Program-made: the position numbers and the translations under genes | Assembly (NCBI GenBank): GCA_003427395.1 | Contig: BFEA01000157.1 | Coordinates: 1,529,958-1,561,342, forward strand | Reading direction: 5' to 3' | DNA length: 31,385 nucleotides | DNA from: Chara braunii | Lineage: Eukaryota; Streptophyta; Charophyceae; Charales; Characeae | The notes under the pieces: generated by a model | The model's database searches: none | Told to the model about the DNA's origin: nothing | Seen by the model: the letters and a program-made list of their open reading frames with translations, nothing else | Shown here: in pieces, positions 10,287 to 19,896 of the stretch | How positions within the stretch are numbered: position 1 is the first letter of the stretch | Layout of the letters: each line of letters starts with the position of its first letter

Positions 10287-10703
10287 GTTGGTTGCCGGTT
10301 CGTCGGTACACGACTCAACCTTCCATTTTCTTCTACCTCTCAACCTAAAGCCTTGTCCCTGGCTGGTTTTCATGTTTCTTGGGTTTTCACCCAACTTCTT
10401 TATAAATGGCCATTTCTTGAGAACTGAGTATCTTTGTTTGGAATGGTGGGGGAATGGTTGGGCTTGTGTGCATAAGGCAGGGTATGAGTTGCAGAAAGTT
10501 GGAAAGTTGACCCCCTTTAGTGTGTGCGCTGTTGTTTGACTCTTGTGTGTGATCACAGGTATGTTTAAAGCATGTTGAATGAGTTTGATGTTCTGATTGT
10601 ATTGAGTTCAGGCGGGCAAGCCAAGTAAACTATTGTGAGAGTGTACTATCGCACAACTCTTTGCCTGACTAATCTCCTTGTCTATGTATTGAGGCTAGGC
10701 TCA

Positions 10704-10736
10704 CACTCGCATAGCCCCCCCGCGGCTGTGCGAGTG
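10704..10736. other. 13-pair stem-loop
   Basis: CACTCGCA (10704-10711), T, AGCC pair with GGCT, G, TGCGAGTG (ending 10736). Only one of the 13 pairs is G-T, and the loop is seven bases, C-rich. No role is known. Confidence 0.6.
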
Positions 10737-11214
10737 CACACCTATGTCCTTTCTGTATCCCTGTGTAACCTAGCTAGGGGGACGATAAATGTTTGAGCGT
10801 GAGTTTAAGTGTGGCAAGGGTGCGCGCGACTGTGGTCCTAAGGTTCGGTCGACCCCAAGGAAAGCCCGCGCGCGAACATGCAACGCTCTGAGCGCTGGGT
10901 TGCTTGGGCACCCGGATTGAGCCCTACTCACGCGCGACCCTTCGCGTGACTGGTCAAGTATTGTGTGATGAGGCGGGGACCGCGCGAGAAGAGGAAGGAT
11001 CCCTTCCCCTACTCCCGCGCAACCCACCTTTCCTTTTTTTTGAGTTCTGTAGACGGACGTTAGTCCTTGGGCCAGGAATTCAAGGTTCTTGTCAACAAGG
11101 ACCCCGAACCAAACCCTGCGTCGGGGGATTTTTCTCCCGCGCAGGGCCTAAGTGCCCTGCCCACCAGGCCGCCTAACCTCAAGGCGAGGGGTGCCCTGTG
11201 GGCCGAACGGCGTG

Positions 11215-11291
11215 TCCTTCAGCCATTCAATATCGTGAGGGGCGAGCCCCCATGATATATTCCTTCAGCCATTCAATATCGCGAAGATATT
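11215..11291. repeat. Two 21-bp direct repeats, each leading into a stem-loop
   Basis: TCCTTCAGCCATTCAATATC plus a G occurs at 11215-11235 and 11261-11281. The first copy runs into a 12-pair hairpin: ATATCGTG (11230-11237), bulged A, GGGG, loop CGAG, CCCC, CATGATAT (11251-11258). The second runs into AATATC (11275-11280), loop GCGAA, GATATT (11286-11291). The right arms differ, yet each still pairs with the shared left arm. Confidence 0.6.
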
Positions 11292-11665
11292 TCAGCGACC
11301 GCTTGAGTTGGACAATATTGCTGGTCGATATGGGAAGGCCTAGTACCCGCGCGGATTATATTGAATCAGGCACGCGGCGCCAACCTGACTCCCACGTCGA
11401 AGAGTTATGGGTCTGACGACGGAGACGGAATCGCATGATGGGCAACAATGCGAAGAAGTGCGTAAGGATTCCACGTTCGAGCGCTCAGGCGCGCCAAACG
11501 TCGGCCCGCTTAGGGGCCAGACTTGGGATTTGTTTGTGCACTGCTTCGTGCTAGCCTGCCTTTAAAGGGTATCGGGGCGGACTACGGGCTAAGCAGGGTC
11601 GCTCGACCTGACTAAGGCCTTGGACCGCTTCCTTCTTAAAGCTTTAATGGTTGGGCGTTGTAGCC

Positions 11666-11870
11666 CGTGGCAGCCGTCAAAGTCAAACCCCTTGATCTTT
11701 GGCTGCCACGACAGCTTGAAGCTATCTACTCAACCCCTCTGCACAGGGTGCAGAAGAGGTTGTGGTCCTCAACCGCTCATGGTGGTTGTCTAGCGCGGAG
11801 AGATTAACCCTTGACGCGCTTGTCAGCCGACACTTGAGTGTCGAAGGAAACCCTCAAACCAACTGAGGGT
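11666..11870. other. Series of six adjacent stem-loops, possible structured RNA
   Basis: In order: (1) 11666-11710, CGTGGCAGC with GCTGCCACG, then CAAAG with CTTTG, then TCAA with TTGA around loop ACCCC, 18 pairs with two small bulges; (2) 11731-11762, about 13 pairs with one mismatch and one bulge; (3) 11770-11788, CAACCGC with GTGGTTG; (4) 11792-11820, AGCGCG with CGCGCT; (5) 11828-11843, CGACACT with AGTGTCG; (6) 11850-11870, ACCCTCA with TGAGGGT. The first is far stronger than chance predicts, and the series leaves little unpaired sequence. The family is not recognised, and no strand preference is evident. Confidence 0.45.
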
Positions 11871-12915
11871 CACCCAGGCTTGGACGCCACATAGTACCCC
11901 ATCACTGCAATCATTTGTGTAAGCACGCATGACTGGTTGGTATGAGAAGGTCGTGCGTTCGCGGGGTCCTTTATACGAAGTCCAGCGTGCAATGGCTACC
12001 TAGCGTTTGTGTCGAAGAGTTATGGGTCAGATACCAAAGGGACTGGGAGTTGTATTTTCTCTGTTTTGCTTGTGTGTGNGTGTGTGCGAGTTACTTGATT
12101 TTTGTTTTAGAGTGGTGTAGCGCGTGGTGTGCGTGAAGCGTCCTAGTCGACCGACGTCAAGTCGAGCTTGGGACTTCAGCCCCCCAATGTCGTCGGCTTG
12201 CGTACAGGTTNGATTTCGGGCGTTGACCNCGCGTAACCCTTATGCTACAGCGAACGAGAAACGCCCTCGGCTGGGCCACCTCTGCAATTGCATTATAAAA
12301 GCTTTCGCATGTGGTTCAGTAGTTCGGCGGGGATACGCCCACCAAAGGGATGGTGACAGCTCCCGCTGGTGGAGGTAGCGGTGCCTCGCGTGGCCCTGTC
12401 CTGTCGTAGGGGCGCGTGAGAGGTACGGCTGGCGCACTCGGCCGGAGCGGCAACATGCTCTTCCATGACAAGTCCTGCCAAATCCTACGTGACGCGGCCG
12501 GGAGGGTCCCCGTGTGGGACCGATGCGCTCGACAGGTGGCGCCGTTGCCGGTTGCCGGGGATCTCAGCTGCCTACCGAGGTCCAAAGTGAATGAACCCAG
12601 GTTAAGAGCAGGCTGATGATCCAGGCAAAAACGACAACCTTTGATGGAATTTTTTTCTCTTTGACGATGATCGAGTATGGTAGCTTTCTCAATGACACGT
12701 TAGATCTGTCTGCCTTGATTGTGAGTAAGGTCGGAAGTGTGCATTGTGTGTATCCGTTTCAGCGATAGGGTCAGAGTAATAATATAGACCGGATAGGTTA
12801 CTTTAGTTAATAAAGATAGTAGTTGGATGGTGAAAGTAGGCAAGTTAGAGACTTGACGGCCGATTGTTTTGTTAAAACGTTTCGTCCCTCAACAGGTGTT
12901 TGAGAAAACGTAAAG

Positions 12916-13730
12916 ATGGAGAACGCCGACGGAATCGAGCGGGGCCCGGGTGCTACACCTGAGGACTTTGTCAAGGCATTGGATAAAAGAGAGATGGCAT
13001 GGCTTCAGGTGCACGAGGTTAACATTTTCACTTCAACGAGGATAGAGTGTCCGAGTGGCTTGAGTTGCTGGAGCAGGTCACTAGCGAGGCGTCAGAAGCG
13101 GACAAATTCAAGTTGATGCCTAGGTATGTATGGTGGGAGCTTAGACCTGAGGTAATGAAGGTAGCGGCTGACGCAAATGGTGAGTGGGAAAAGTTTAAAG
13201 AGGAGATGCAGAGACGTTTCAAGTTAGGTGACGGTCTGCTCACCAAAGAAGACCTGGAAATGTTGAGACGGGACGAGTTCTCCACAATGGGGGCCTTCAC
13301 CACGACGTTTGAGAAAATGGCAAAGAAAGTCCCAGGGTTGGCAGAAGAGGAGCAGTGTGCCACTTTCCTAAGGCACTTCAAGAACTGGGAGGGATCGTCG
13401 CTAACTAAGAAGGCGGCGCCAGGAAAGAAGCTCACTTGGGCTGCCATAAAGGAAGGCGTAATGGACGGAGAACTGGACCAGGTAGACATCTTCCAGATGA
13501 GGCAGGCTAGGAAGAAAAGGAAGGCTTTGGATGCCACCACGAGTGATGAACGTGATTTCAAGAAAATGATAGAGGACGCGGTGGCCCAGCTCGATGCAGA
13601 GAAGGAAGCAAAAAGGAAAACCATGGCAGCGCCGCAGACAGTAGGGAAAGCGAAAAAGGCAGTAGTGAAGGAAGAAGAAAAAGAGGAAGAGGAAGAGGAG
13701 CCCGAGCCTCAGAAGCTGACTAAGGCCTAG
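12916..13730 (+). pseudogene. gag: Gag (capsid part) of the gypsy element, one frameshift
   Basis: The ATG at 12916 is the first Met after an in-frame TGA at 12901-12903. The N-terminus reads MENADGIERGPGATPEDFVK. The frame must drop to the adjacent one near 13025-13040, where the second frame picks up with HFNEDRVSEWLELLEQ. The capsid-like helical part then runs through FKEEMQRRFKLGDGLLT and FSTMGAFTTTFEKMAKKV, typical of Ty3/gypsy retrotransposon Gag, and ends in a Lys/Glu-rich tail before TAG at 13728-13730. The protein would assemble the cytoplasmic particle that packages element RNA. I recall very similar Gag proteins from Chara, but this was not checked. The frame is the same before and after the TAG, so the stop may be a point mutation inside a longer Gag. 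Confidence 0.75.
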
Positions 13731-14268
13731 AGGAAAGCAAGGAACTTGGCTCAAGGGGGCCAAGGCTCGGGGAGGGGACAGGTCCCGCAGGCTGTGGCAA
13801 TGCCCCATCCTGAGTCATCCCATCAAGCTGCACCACCACCCTATGGGCCGTGGCCAGGTTGTGGGCCTCCGAGTCATTGGCATGGACACTATTCATACGC
13901 CCCGTGGCCCATGAGTGGGCCACATGGATCATGTGCCGGACCGTCAATGAGCGCGGCTTCCTATGGCTGCCCAGGACCCCAAGCCGAACAAGTAAGCCAT
14001 CCAGCCCCACCGCCAGCCCAACCCCAACAGTCCGCCCCACAAGGGTCACAAGGCAATCAAGGCGGTGGACGAGGACAGAACCAAGGATGGGGCAGAGGGC
14101 GAGGAAATGGTGGCCGGGGAGGAAACAGTAAGGGAACGGTGGTGGAAACTCTACAGGCGGAGGAAATGGGGACTGGACTGCATCCGGAAGTCAGGGTGGT
14201 CAAGAAGGTGGAAGAGGCGCTGGCAAAGGTAGAATAGACTGAAGGAATGCCATTTGTTGGCATTCTGC
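13731..14268 (+). pseudogene. Gag C-terminal Gly/Arg-rich region with a broken zinc knuckle
   Basis: In the gag frame after the TAG at 13728, the sequence is open to a TAG at 14235-14237. It is rich in Pro, Gln and His, then becomes RGG-like (GRGQNQGWGRGRGNGGRGG), as expected for an RNA-binding nucleocapsid segment. Near 14140 the glycine-rich coding switches to another frame (GGGNSTGGGNGDWTASGSQG) and reaches Cys-Trp-His at 14255-14263. A Phe-Cys-His follows at 14263-14271 in yet another frame. A normal CX2CX4HX4C knuckle would span this point, so its middle seems to have been deleted. Confidence 0.55.
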
Positions 14269-16046
14269 CACGTCCGGGAAATGATGAAGACGAAGGGTTG
14301 ATTAGTACCAATTACGATGGCGACATGTATGATAAGTATGGGTACTACATCGACCCTAAGACCCCAGGGGGCATAAGGAAAGAGGCCCTACGAAGGGCCG
14401 CGGCCGGTCCACCACAAGCTCCGCCAGCCATGTTTAGGATTTGGCAAGAGAAGGAGGCCGAGCCGGATGTGAGGGTAGAAGAGATTGGGGAGAATGAAGA
14501 GGTGGAGCAAGTCAGGAAAGCTGGGATTATCAGAGAGAAGCCTATCATAATAGGCTCAGACGATGAGGAAAGTCCGGCAGTGGAAGGAGGATGGTGGAGT
14601 GAGGCCCGGAGAACGATGGAGAATATGGAGGATTTGTTGGGCAAGGTCCGGCGATACCAGGGAAAGCTGGTAGAGTTGTGCGAGGAAGTTAAGGCGTGGC
14701 AAGGGCAAAGGCCACAAGTCTTTCTGTATGGGTCAGGATCGCAGGGGGCGCCCGCGAATATCCCGAATGTGTCTGTCACAGGAGGGACTCCTAGATCAGG
14801 GATAAGCTTTAGGCCGCCATCACGATCTGGGAGGGCAGCCCAGGCAGTCAGAACGAGAGCCAAGGGACCAGTGGGGTCAGAGCAACCTGCCAAGGATGCT
14901 CCCGGACCAAGCGGAGAGAAGGAAGTTGTGAAACTCCCTGGGAATGAGGATGAGGAAGACGACCACCTAAGAAACGAAGAGGACGAAAAGGCGGAGCAAA
15001 GAGCTAAGAAGAGGGGCGTCAGGACTGGCACAGAGAAGGCCACCGAACCAAAGAAGAAGAAGTATACGGTCAAGGTGGAAGAACGGTTTGACGTGGAGGA
15101 GATTATGGACCAAATTCTAGCACGTCATAATCATCTCATGAACCTGAAGGACGTCTTGGCATCAGCACCAAGACTTAGAGATGAGTTCAAGGCTCGTCTA
15201 AGCAGGCAAATGGTGGTGAGTGTACGCTTAGGGGCCATAATCCCTAAGGAGGCTGAGTGGGCGGAAACCGACACAAAAATGGACTGGAAGTCCGTGGCGT
15301 GCGGGTGTTTTGACGATGTTGTGAAGGGAAAGTCGTGCACGGCCATGATAGATACAGGCGTAGAAATGAACCTTATTAAGGAGGAAGATGCATTGCCCCT
15401 GGGAATGGAGATAGACCGCTCCGACAATGACATCTTGGTGAGAGCGAATAGTCGGTCCCTCTTTGTGGGAACGACGTCCAAAGTAGTAATGGAGATCGGG
15501 AAGGTGAAGGTGAGGATCTGTTTCTTTGTAATGCCCGATCTCGATCACCCAATTTTACTGGGTCGATCATTTTTAAGCAGAACAGAAGCCATCATACTAA
15601 ATAAGCATGAAGGGACTATGTTCTTGGTCGTGTGTGACCCGGTGCGCGGCAACTATGAAGTTGTCACGTGTCCGAACACAGGGCCACGAAGCATCCGGAA
15701 TCGACCCAGTCCTGACTCCTACACGATTGAGGAGTCAGAAGAAGAGAGAAAAAGGTTAAGGGAAGTCGAGAGCGAAGGAGAGAGACCGACAGAAGCAATG
15801 ACCCTTAGCTTGGCAAGTATAGGCGACGCTATGGACATAGTAGCGACCTACAGGATGGCGGATCCTACGGCCGTGGAGGCCTTGAGAGAAAAGGAGGTAG
15901 AGCAAATGGGAGCCGGGGAGATGGAACTGGTGTATCGAGCGCCAGGAGGGACCAGCGGAGCGGTGGGGGCCCAACCTCAGGTCGCAACTAGGCCTTTTTT
16001 AGAGGTGGGCTCAAGCAGGGATCTCAAAGGCGGTACAAAAAGGTAG
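14247..16046 (+). CDS. Gypsy polyprotein part: acidic linker and aspartic protease
   Basis: This 599-codon frame is open. The first 350 residues are low-complexity, acidic and lysine-rich linker. The protease follows: the catalytic triad AMIDTGVEMNLI with Asp-Thr-Gly at 15351-15359 (about residue 369), then a flap region, and HPILLGRSFL, the hydrophobic-hydrophobic-Gly motif of retropepsins. It would cleave the Gag-Pol polyprotein inside the particle. The annotated start is only the first ATG in frame; in the intact element this segment should be continuous with Gag. At its end a TAG (16044-16046) follows a run of five A. The -1 frame there continues directly into the RT segment, so either a homopolymer indel or a -1 shift joins the two. 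Confidence 0.7.
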   Translation: MPFVGILPRPGNDEDEGLISTNYDGDMYDKYGYYIDPKTPGGIRKEALRRAAAGPPQAPPAMFRIWQEKEAEPDVRVEEIGENEEVEQVRKAGIIREKPIIIGSDDEESPAVEGGWWSEARRTMENMEDLLGKVRRYQGKLVELCEEVKAWQGQRPQVFLYGSGSQGAPANIPNVSVTGGTPRSGISFRPPSRSGRAAQAVRTRAKGPVGSEQPAKDAPGPSGEKEVVKLPGNEDEEDDHLRNEEDEKAEQRAKKRGVRTGTEKATEPKKKKYTVKVEERFDVEEIMDQILARHNHLMNLKDVLASAPRLRDEFKARLSRQMVVSVRLGAIIPKEAEWAETDTKMDWKSVACGCFDDVVKGKSCTAMIDTGVEMNLIKEEDALPLGMEIDRSDNDILVRANSRSLFVGTTSKVVMEIGKVKVRICFFVMPDLDHPILLGRSFLSRTEAIILNKHEGTMFLVVCDPVRGNYEVVTCPNTGPRSIRNRPSPDSYTIEESEEERKRLREVESEGERPTEAMTLSLASIGDAMDIVATYRMADPTAVEALREKEVEQMGAGEMELVYRAPGGTSGAVGAQPQVATRPFLEVGSSRDLKGGTKR

Positions 16047-16238
16047 ATCAAAAGTGTCGCCCTGTTCCAGTGCTCGTAGCCGAGGAAAAGGAAGTATACT
16101 ACGAGCGGGAGAGAGAATTGATACGGTAGATGCGGGAGAATGCTGAGAGTATGCCATGTCGTATCAACCTGGAGACCGAGAAGGCGCTGATTATAGGGGA
16201 CTTCCTTACAGCGCAGGAAGAGAAGCTTATGGTGGACA

Positions 16239-16632
16239 CCATAAGAGGAAGGCACACTGCATATGCCTTCAATGATGACGAGAGAGGACGTCTGGATGTG
16301 GATAAAATCCCCATGATTAGGATATACACCGTGCCGCATGAGCCGTGGAATTTGCGGGGTGCACGATATCCTAATCCAGCTGATGAGGAAAAGGTAGTCA
16401 ACTACCTAGATGGGAACTGTCTCTTATACACATCTAGATGTGTATAAGAGACAGCCATAAGAGGAAGGCACACTGCATATGCCTTCAATGATGACGAGAG
16501 AGGACGTCTGGATGTGGATAAAATCCCCATGATTAGGATATACACCGTGCCGCATGAGCCGTGGAATTTGCGGGGTGCACGATATCCTAATCCAGCTGAT
16601 GAGGAAAAGGTAGTCAACTACCTAGATGGGAA
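16239..16632. repeat. 178-bp exact duplication flanking a sequencing adapter
   Basis: 16239-16416 is repeated at 16455-16632 with no mismatch found, separated by the 38-base adapter at 16417-16454. Removing the adapter and one copy (216 bases, a multiple of three) leaves the RT frame open, so the stop inside the adapter is artificial. Confidence 0.97.
16417..16454. other. Tn5 mosaic-end (Nextera mate-pair junction) adapter left in the assembly
   Basis: CTGTCTCTTATACACATCT (16417-16435) is followed directly by its reverse complement, AGATGTGTATAAGAGACAG (16436-16454). This is the 19-bp Tn5 mosaic end joined head to head, as in the circularisation junction of Nextera mate-pair libraries. It is a library artefact, not biology. 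Confidence 0.98.
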
Positions 16633-17791
16633 GATCCGCATGCATGTATCAGACTACTCGAGTGGGTCGTATGCATCCCCCTGGTTTTGCTTTATTAAGC
16701 CAAATGGGACGTTGAGGTGGGTACAGGACTTGCAGCGCCTGAATGCTGTGACTGTTAGAAACGCGGGTGGTCTCCCTAGCGCAGATGCGCTTTCAGAGGC
16801 ATGCGCAGGAAGGGTCATTATATCTCTGATAGATCTATATTCTGGTTATGACCAGTTTCCTGTATACCCATCTGACAGGCCAATGACGGCGATGCATACC
16901 CCTCGAGGGTTGATCCATATGAACGTCGCACCACAGGGGTGGACGAATGCGGTCGCCATGGTCCAGAGGCACATGGTGAGGGCGATGCAGCCAGTAAGCC
17001 CTCACATCACTCAGCCTTACATTGATGATTTAGCCGTGAAAGGGTCGAAGAAGAAGGATGAGCGGGAGGTTATGCCGGGAATCAAACAGTTTGTCTGGGA
17101 TCATGTGCAAGACTTATGTCAAGTCCTAGACTTGTTAAAGGAGCATAACCTCACCGCGAGTGGGCCAAAATCCAAGCATTGCATGAGTGGTGTCACTATC
17201 TTAGGATTTGTGTGCGACGAGAGGGGTCGTCGGCCAGATACTAAGAAGACGAACAAGATTCTCGAATGGCCAACCCCGTTCGAGACGATTATAGAAGTGA
17301 GAAGCTTTCTCGGCACAAGCGGGTTTTTGAGAATATTTATTAAGGGGTTTGCGGCGAAGACAGAGCACCTGCGAAAGCTTGTGCGTCGAGGCCAAGATTG
17401 GGAGTGGGGAGAAACGCAGGAGGTGGTGATAAGGGACCTGAAGAAGGAGTTTGAGGAAGGAGGACTGGTACTGGGGGTACCGGACCATGCTGCTGTAATG
17501 ACCAGACCCTTTATCGTAGAAACGGACGCAGGACCGACTGCCTTAGGAGGGGTTTGGATTCAGAAGGACCTTAATGGAGAGGAGCGGCCGCTAAGATTTG
17601 AGAGTCTAACGCTTAACACCGCTGAACGAAACTACTCACAGTTCAAGCGCGAGACCTTAGCAGTTCTCCACCGCCTGAGGATCTTCAGAAACTACCTCTT
17701 CGGCAGCAGGTTTGTATTAAAGGTGGATCCAACTGCTCTAGCAAGTTCTCTGAAGAATTGTGCTCCCTTAGATCCAACCATTGCCCGATGA

Positions 17792-19630
17792 CTGACATAC
17801 ATCTGGATGTTTGATTTTGAGTTGGAGCAAATTCCAGGAAACAAGAACCGGGTAGATGGGCTGAGTCGAGTCGACTGGGACAAGAGCAGTGGAGGAGTGA
17901 TTGAGGATACTCCCCCAGTCGACGGGATCTTGGACAACGAGAAGGATGTGAGACTTCACATCAACTCCTGGCCGCTGGCAGTAGGGAACTACATTACTCC
18001 TGGACGGCCTGTGTGGCTGACACCTCCAGGATATGTGCGATTGTCAGGGTTAGTCCTAAAATCCTATGTGGAAGAAGACTCGTGGGGAAAGCCGGATGTG
18101 GAATGGATGATGGAATTGGCCTTGGCGGATAAGCATCAACTGGGGGAGGACCTGATCACTGTGGAGAATGAGGCCCAGCAAGTGGAAAAACATGAGAGAT
18201 CGGTAGGAGGAGTCTACCTACTGGCCAATGCCTTATTGCAAGAGGAAGCGGCCAGAAATGATGGGCAAGATCAGGAGAGGAGTGAGAGCGAGGTATATGA
18301 GAAAGAAGAAGAGGATTTTGAGGAAGGCAAAATCAAAGAGGCCTTTCGAGCAGAAGAGTACGATGGGGTCTACCTAGAGCTCGGAATGCTTCTTTCATGT
18401 GAAATGAGGGAAAGGGATGCAAGTGAGAAAGTCCTGAAGATGCGGCCAAACTTTCTGGTGAGAGATGGTCATCTGTTTATGAAGAGGAAGGGGAGATTTC
18501 CAAGGAGGGTGGTCTGTGGCATCGCTTGTCAGATTGATGTCATAGCTGCCCTGCATGATGGCACAGCAGGTGGGCACAGGAGTACGGACACGACGTACCT
18601 CAAGATAGCAGAATTGTATTTTTGGGATGACATGGGCAAGATGATTGACGACTATTGTAAATCATGTGTGCCATGTCAGGAGCGATCTTCCCTCAGACCT
18701 AGGGAACCGCTTCACCCAAGATACGTACGCGAGGTCGGAGCAGTCGTACACCTGGACCTACTAGCGATGCCGCAGGGGATAGGAGGATTCAACTTTATTT
18801 TCGATGCGCGCGATAACTTCTCAGGGTTCGTGGATGGAAGGGTCATTCGTACTAAGACTGGTGAGACGTTGGCGCGCTGNATCGAAGAGTATTACCTCNG
18901 ATATCCCTTCGTCTCCAGATTTATCATGGATAGGGGGTCCGAATTCACCTGTGCAGAGGTAAAGGCGCTTCTACTAAGATATGGGGTGATTGNTNAATAC
19001 ACTACTGCAGNGCATCCCCAAGCAAATGCGNCGGTGGAAAGAGGACATAGTACCATCTCGAACCTTCTCGCAAAGTGGACTAGTGGGAGGCCGAATCAGT
19101 GGCCAGATTTTCTGAGGGTCGCGTTCTTCGTGGACAACATCACAGTCAGGAGGAGCACCGGTTACGCTCCAGCCACATTATGGTATGGGAGACATGCGAC
19201 GTTCCCTATTGAAAGCTTCCTAAAAACTTGGAGGCGGCAGGACCTCGAAACGGAGTTGACGTTTGAGGAACTGCTGGACTTAAGGGCACGTAAGATTGGC
19301 ACCATAGAATATCATATTGAGGGCGCGGTAAATAGGCTAGCTGGTAATCGGGCTCAGGACAAGTACAGGTGGGATCAGATGGCCAGGGTAAGGAAGGAAC
19401 CTCTCAAGGTGGGTGACACTGTGCTGTTATATGATTCATCCCTGGAGAAGCAGTGATCACGAAAGTTGGACAAGCGGTGGTTGGGACCCTACAAGGTCGC
19501 AAGAGTTGGAGAGTATGGCGCATACCAGATTGAAGAGCTGAATGGGACCGCTTGGAGGGACTGGGTGTCTGGCTCGAGGTTGAAGAAGTTTGTCGCTCGA
19601 GATGAGGTGAGCCTGGACCTCGCAAGTTAG
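17792..19630 (+). pseudogene. Gypsy RNase H end and integrase
   Basis: The same frame continues after TGA 17789: FDFELEQIPGNKNRVDGLSR supplies the last RNase H Asp. An acidic spacer of about 150 residues follows. The integrase zinc domain has HDGTAGGH and CKSCVPC (HHCC). The core has Asp in VVHLDLL (18755-18757), Asp in IMDRGSEF (18929-18931) and Glu in VERGH (19037-19039), i.e. a complete DDE set despite several Ns nearby. A TGA at 19454-19456 interrupts just before KLDKRWLGPYKV, the GPY/F module. Coding resumes in the same frame to TAG at 19628-19630. No chromodomain is seen. The integrase would insert the element cDNA into chromosomes. Confidence 0.85.
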
Positions 19631-19896
19631 AGTCCCTCATTCTAGTTAAGCATGTCGTTCTGATGGGGGTATTAGTATCAGTATAGATTGTATGGNCATT
19701 CATTAGAATGGTATGATAGGTCATGATGTTAGGGTTTGTATGATAGGATAGGTGCGTGTGTATATGTATGTGTATGTCTAGGTTAGATGGGGAGGGATCT
19801 GTTTGTCTCTCACTGTGTGTCGAACCTGCTTACACTCTGCGTGTTTTTGCTTGTTTCTTCCTTGTTGTACAGGCTTGACACCACTTTGGCGAAGCC
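19631..19896 (+). other. Junction between gypsy 3' end and LINE 5' end, with candidate polypurine tract
   Basis: This segment is non-coding. GGGGAGGGA at 19789-19797 is a plausible polypurine tract for gypsy plus-strand priming. What follows is pyrimidine-rich and ends TTCCTTGTTGTACAG before the LINE ORF1 start, which also looks like a splice acceptor. I cannot tell where the gypsy stops and the LINE 5' UTR begins. Confidence 0.35.

Larger units (their letters stand above)
9691..12900. other. Long non-coding stretch before the gypsy element, rich in stem-loops
   Basis: No protein family, tRNA or rRNA is recognised. The part up to about 10700 is AT-richer and resembles intron or intergenic sequence; an open frame at 10288-10539 (+) has no familiar motif. 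From 10700 the sequence is GC-rich and contains the inverted repeats listed separately. An 18-base word, GTCGAAGAGTTATGGGTC, occurs at about 11397 and again at about 12012. The right part should contain the 5' LTR and leader of the gypsy element, but with no recognisable 3' LTR to compare against I cannot place the LTR borders or a primer-binding site. Confidence 0.5.
16043..17791 (+). pseudogene. Gypsy reverse transcriptase and RNase H (first part)
   Basis: From 16043, in the -1 frame relative to the protease ORF, coding continues through an in-frame TAG at 16127-16129. It is then interrupted by the adapter/duplication at 16239-16632. After that it is open to TGA at 17789-17791. RT motifs: YASPWFCFIKPNGTLRW, then LIDLYSGYDQF with the first catalytic Asp, and the active-site box YIDD at 17018-17029. 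The connection domain holds SFLGTSGFLRIFIKGFA. RNase H begins with FIVETDAGPTALGGV (catalytic Asp at 17525-17527) and FKRETLAVLHRLR (catalytic Glu). The TGA replaces the Trp usually found after the Arg at this place in gypsy RNase H, so it looks like a TGG to TGA change. The catalytic residues visible are intact; the stops would prevent function. Confidence 0.85.
12901..19800 (+). mobile_element. Ty3/gypsy LTR retrotransposon, degenerate copy, LTRs not identified
   Basis: The domain order is Gag, Gly/Arg-rich nucleocapsid-like tail, aspartic protease, reverse transcriptase, RNase H, zinc-binding integrase with a GPY-type C-terminus. RT before integrase is diagnostic of the Ty3/gypsy class. 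No chromodomain follows the integrase. The coding frame is interrupted by at least one gag frameshift, in-frame stops at 13728, 16127, 17789 and 19454, a damaged zinc knuckle, and an adapter-containing duplication at 16239-16632. A G-rich tract at 19789-19797 is a candidate polypurine tract. The sequence to its right leads within 100 bases into a LINE ORF1, so a complete 3' LTR is not present. Confidence 0.85.

Noticed and set aside
10288-10539. 83-codon plus-strand frame
   Set aside because: No family resemblance, no splice or promoter evidence, and a similar-length frame lies on the other strand.
12580-12900. Primer-binding site and 5' LTR end of the gypsy element
   Set aside because: No convincing tRNA-complementary stretch was found, and without a 3' LTR in the window the LTR border cannot be confirmed.
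16239-16632. Palindromic transposon insertion with a long target-site duplication inside the gypsy RT
   Set aside because: The central 38 bases are exactly the Tn5 mosaic-end library junction and the flanks are exact copies; it is an artefact.
19840-19880. Splice acceptor (pyrimidine tract then TTGTACAG) just before LINE ORF1
   Set aside because: It fits the pattern, but no donor or host exon is recognised and LINEs are normally unspliced; left as a remark only.
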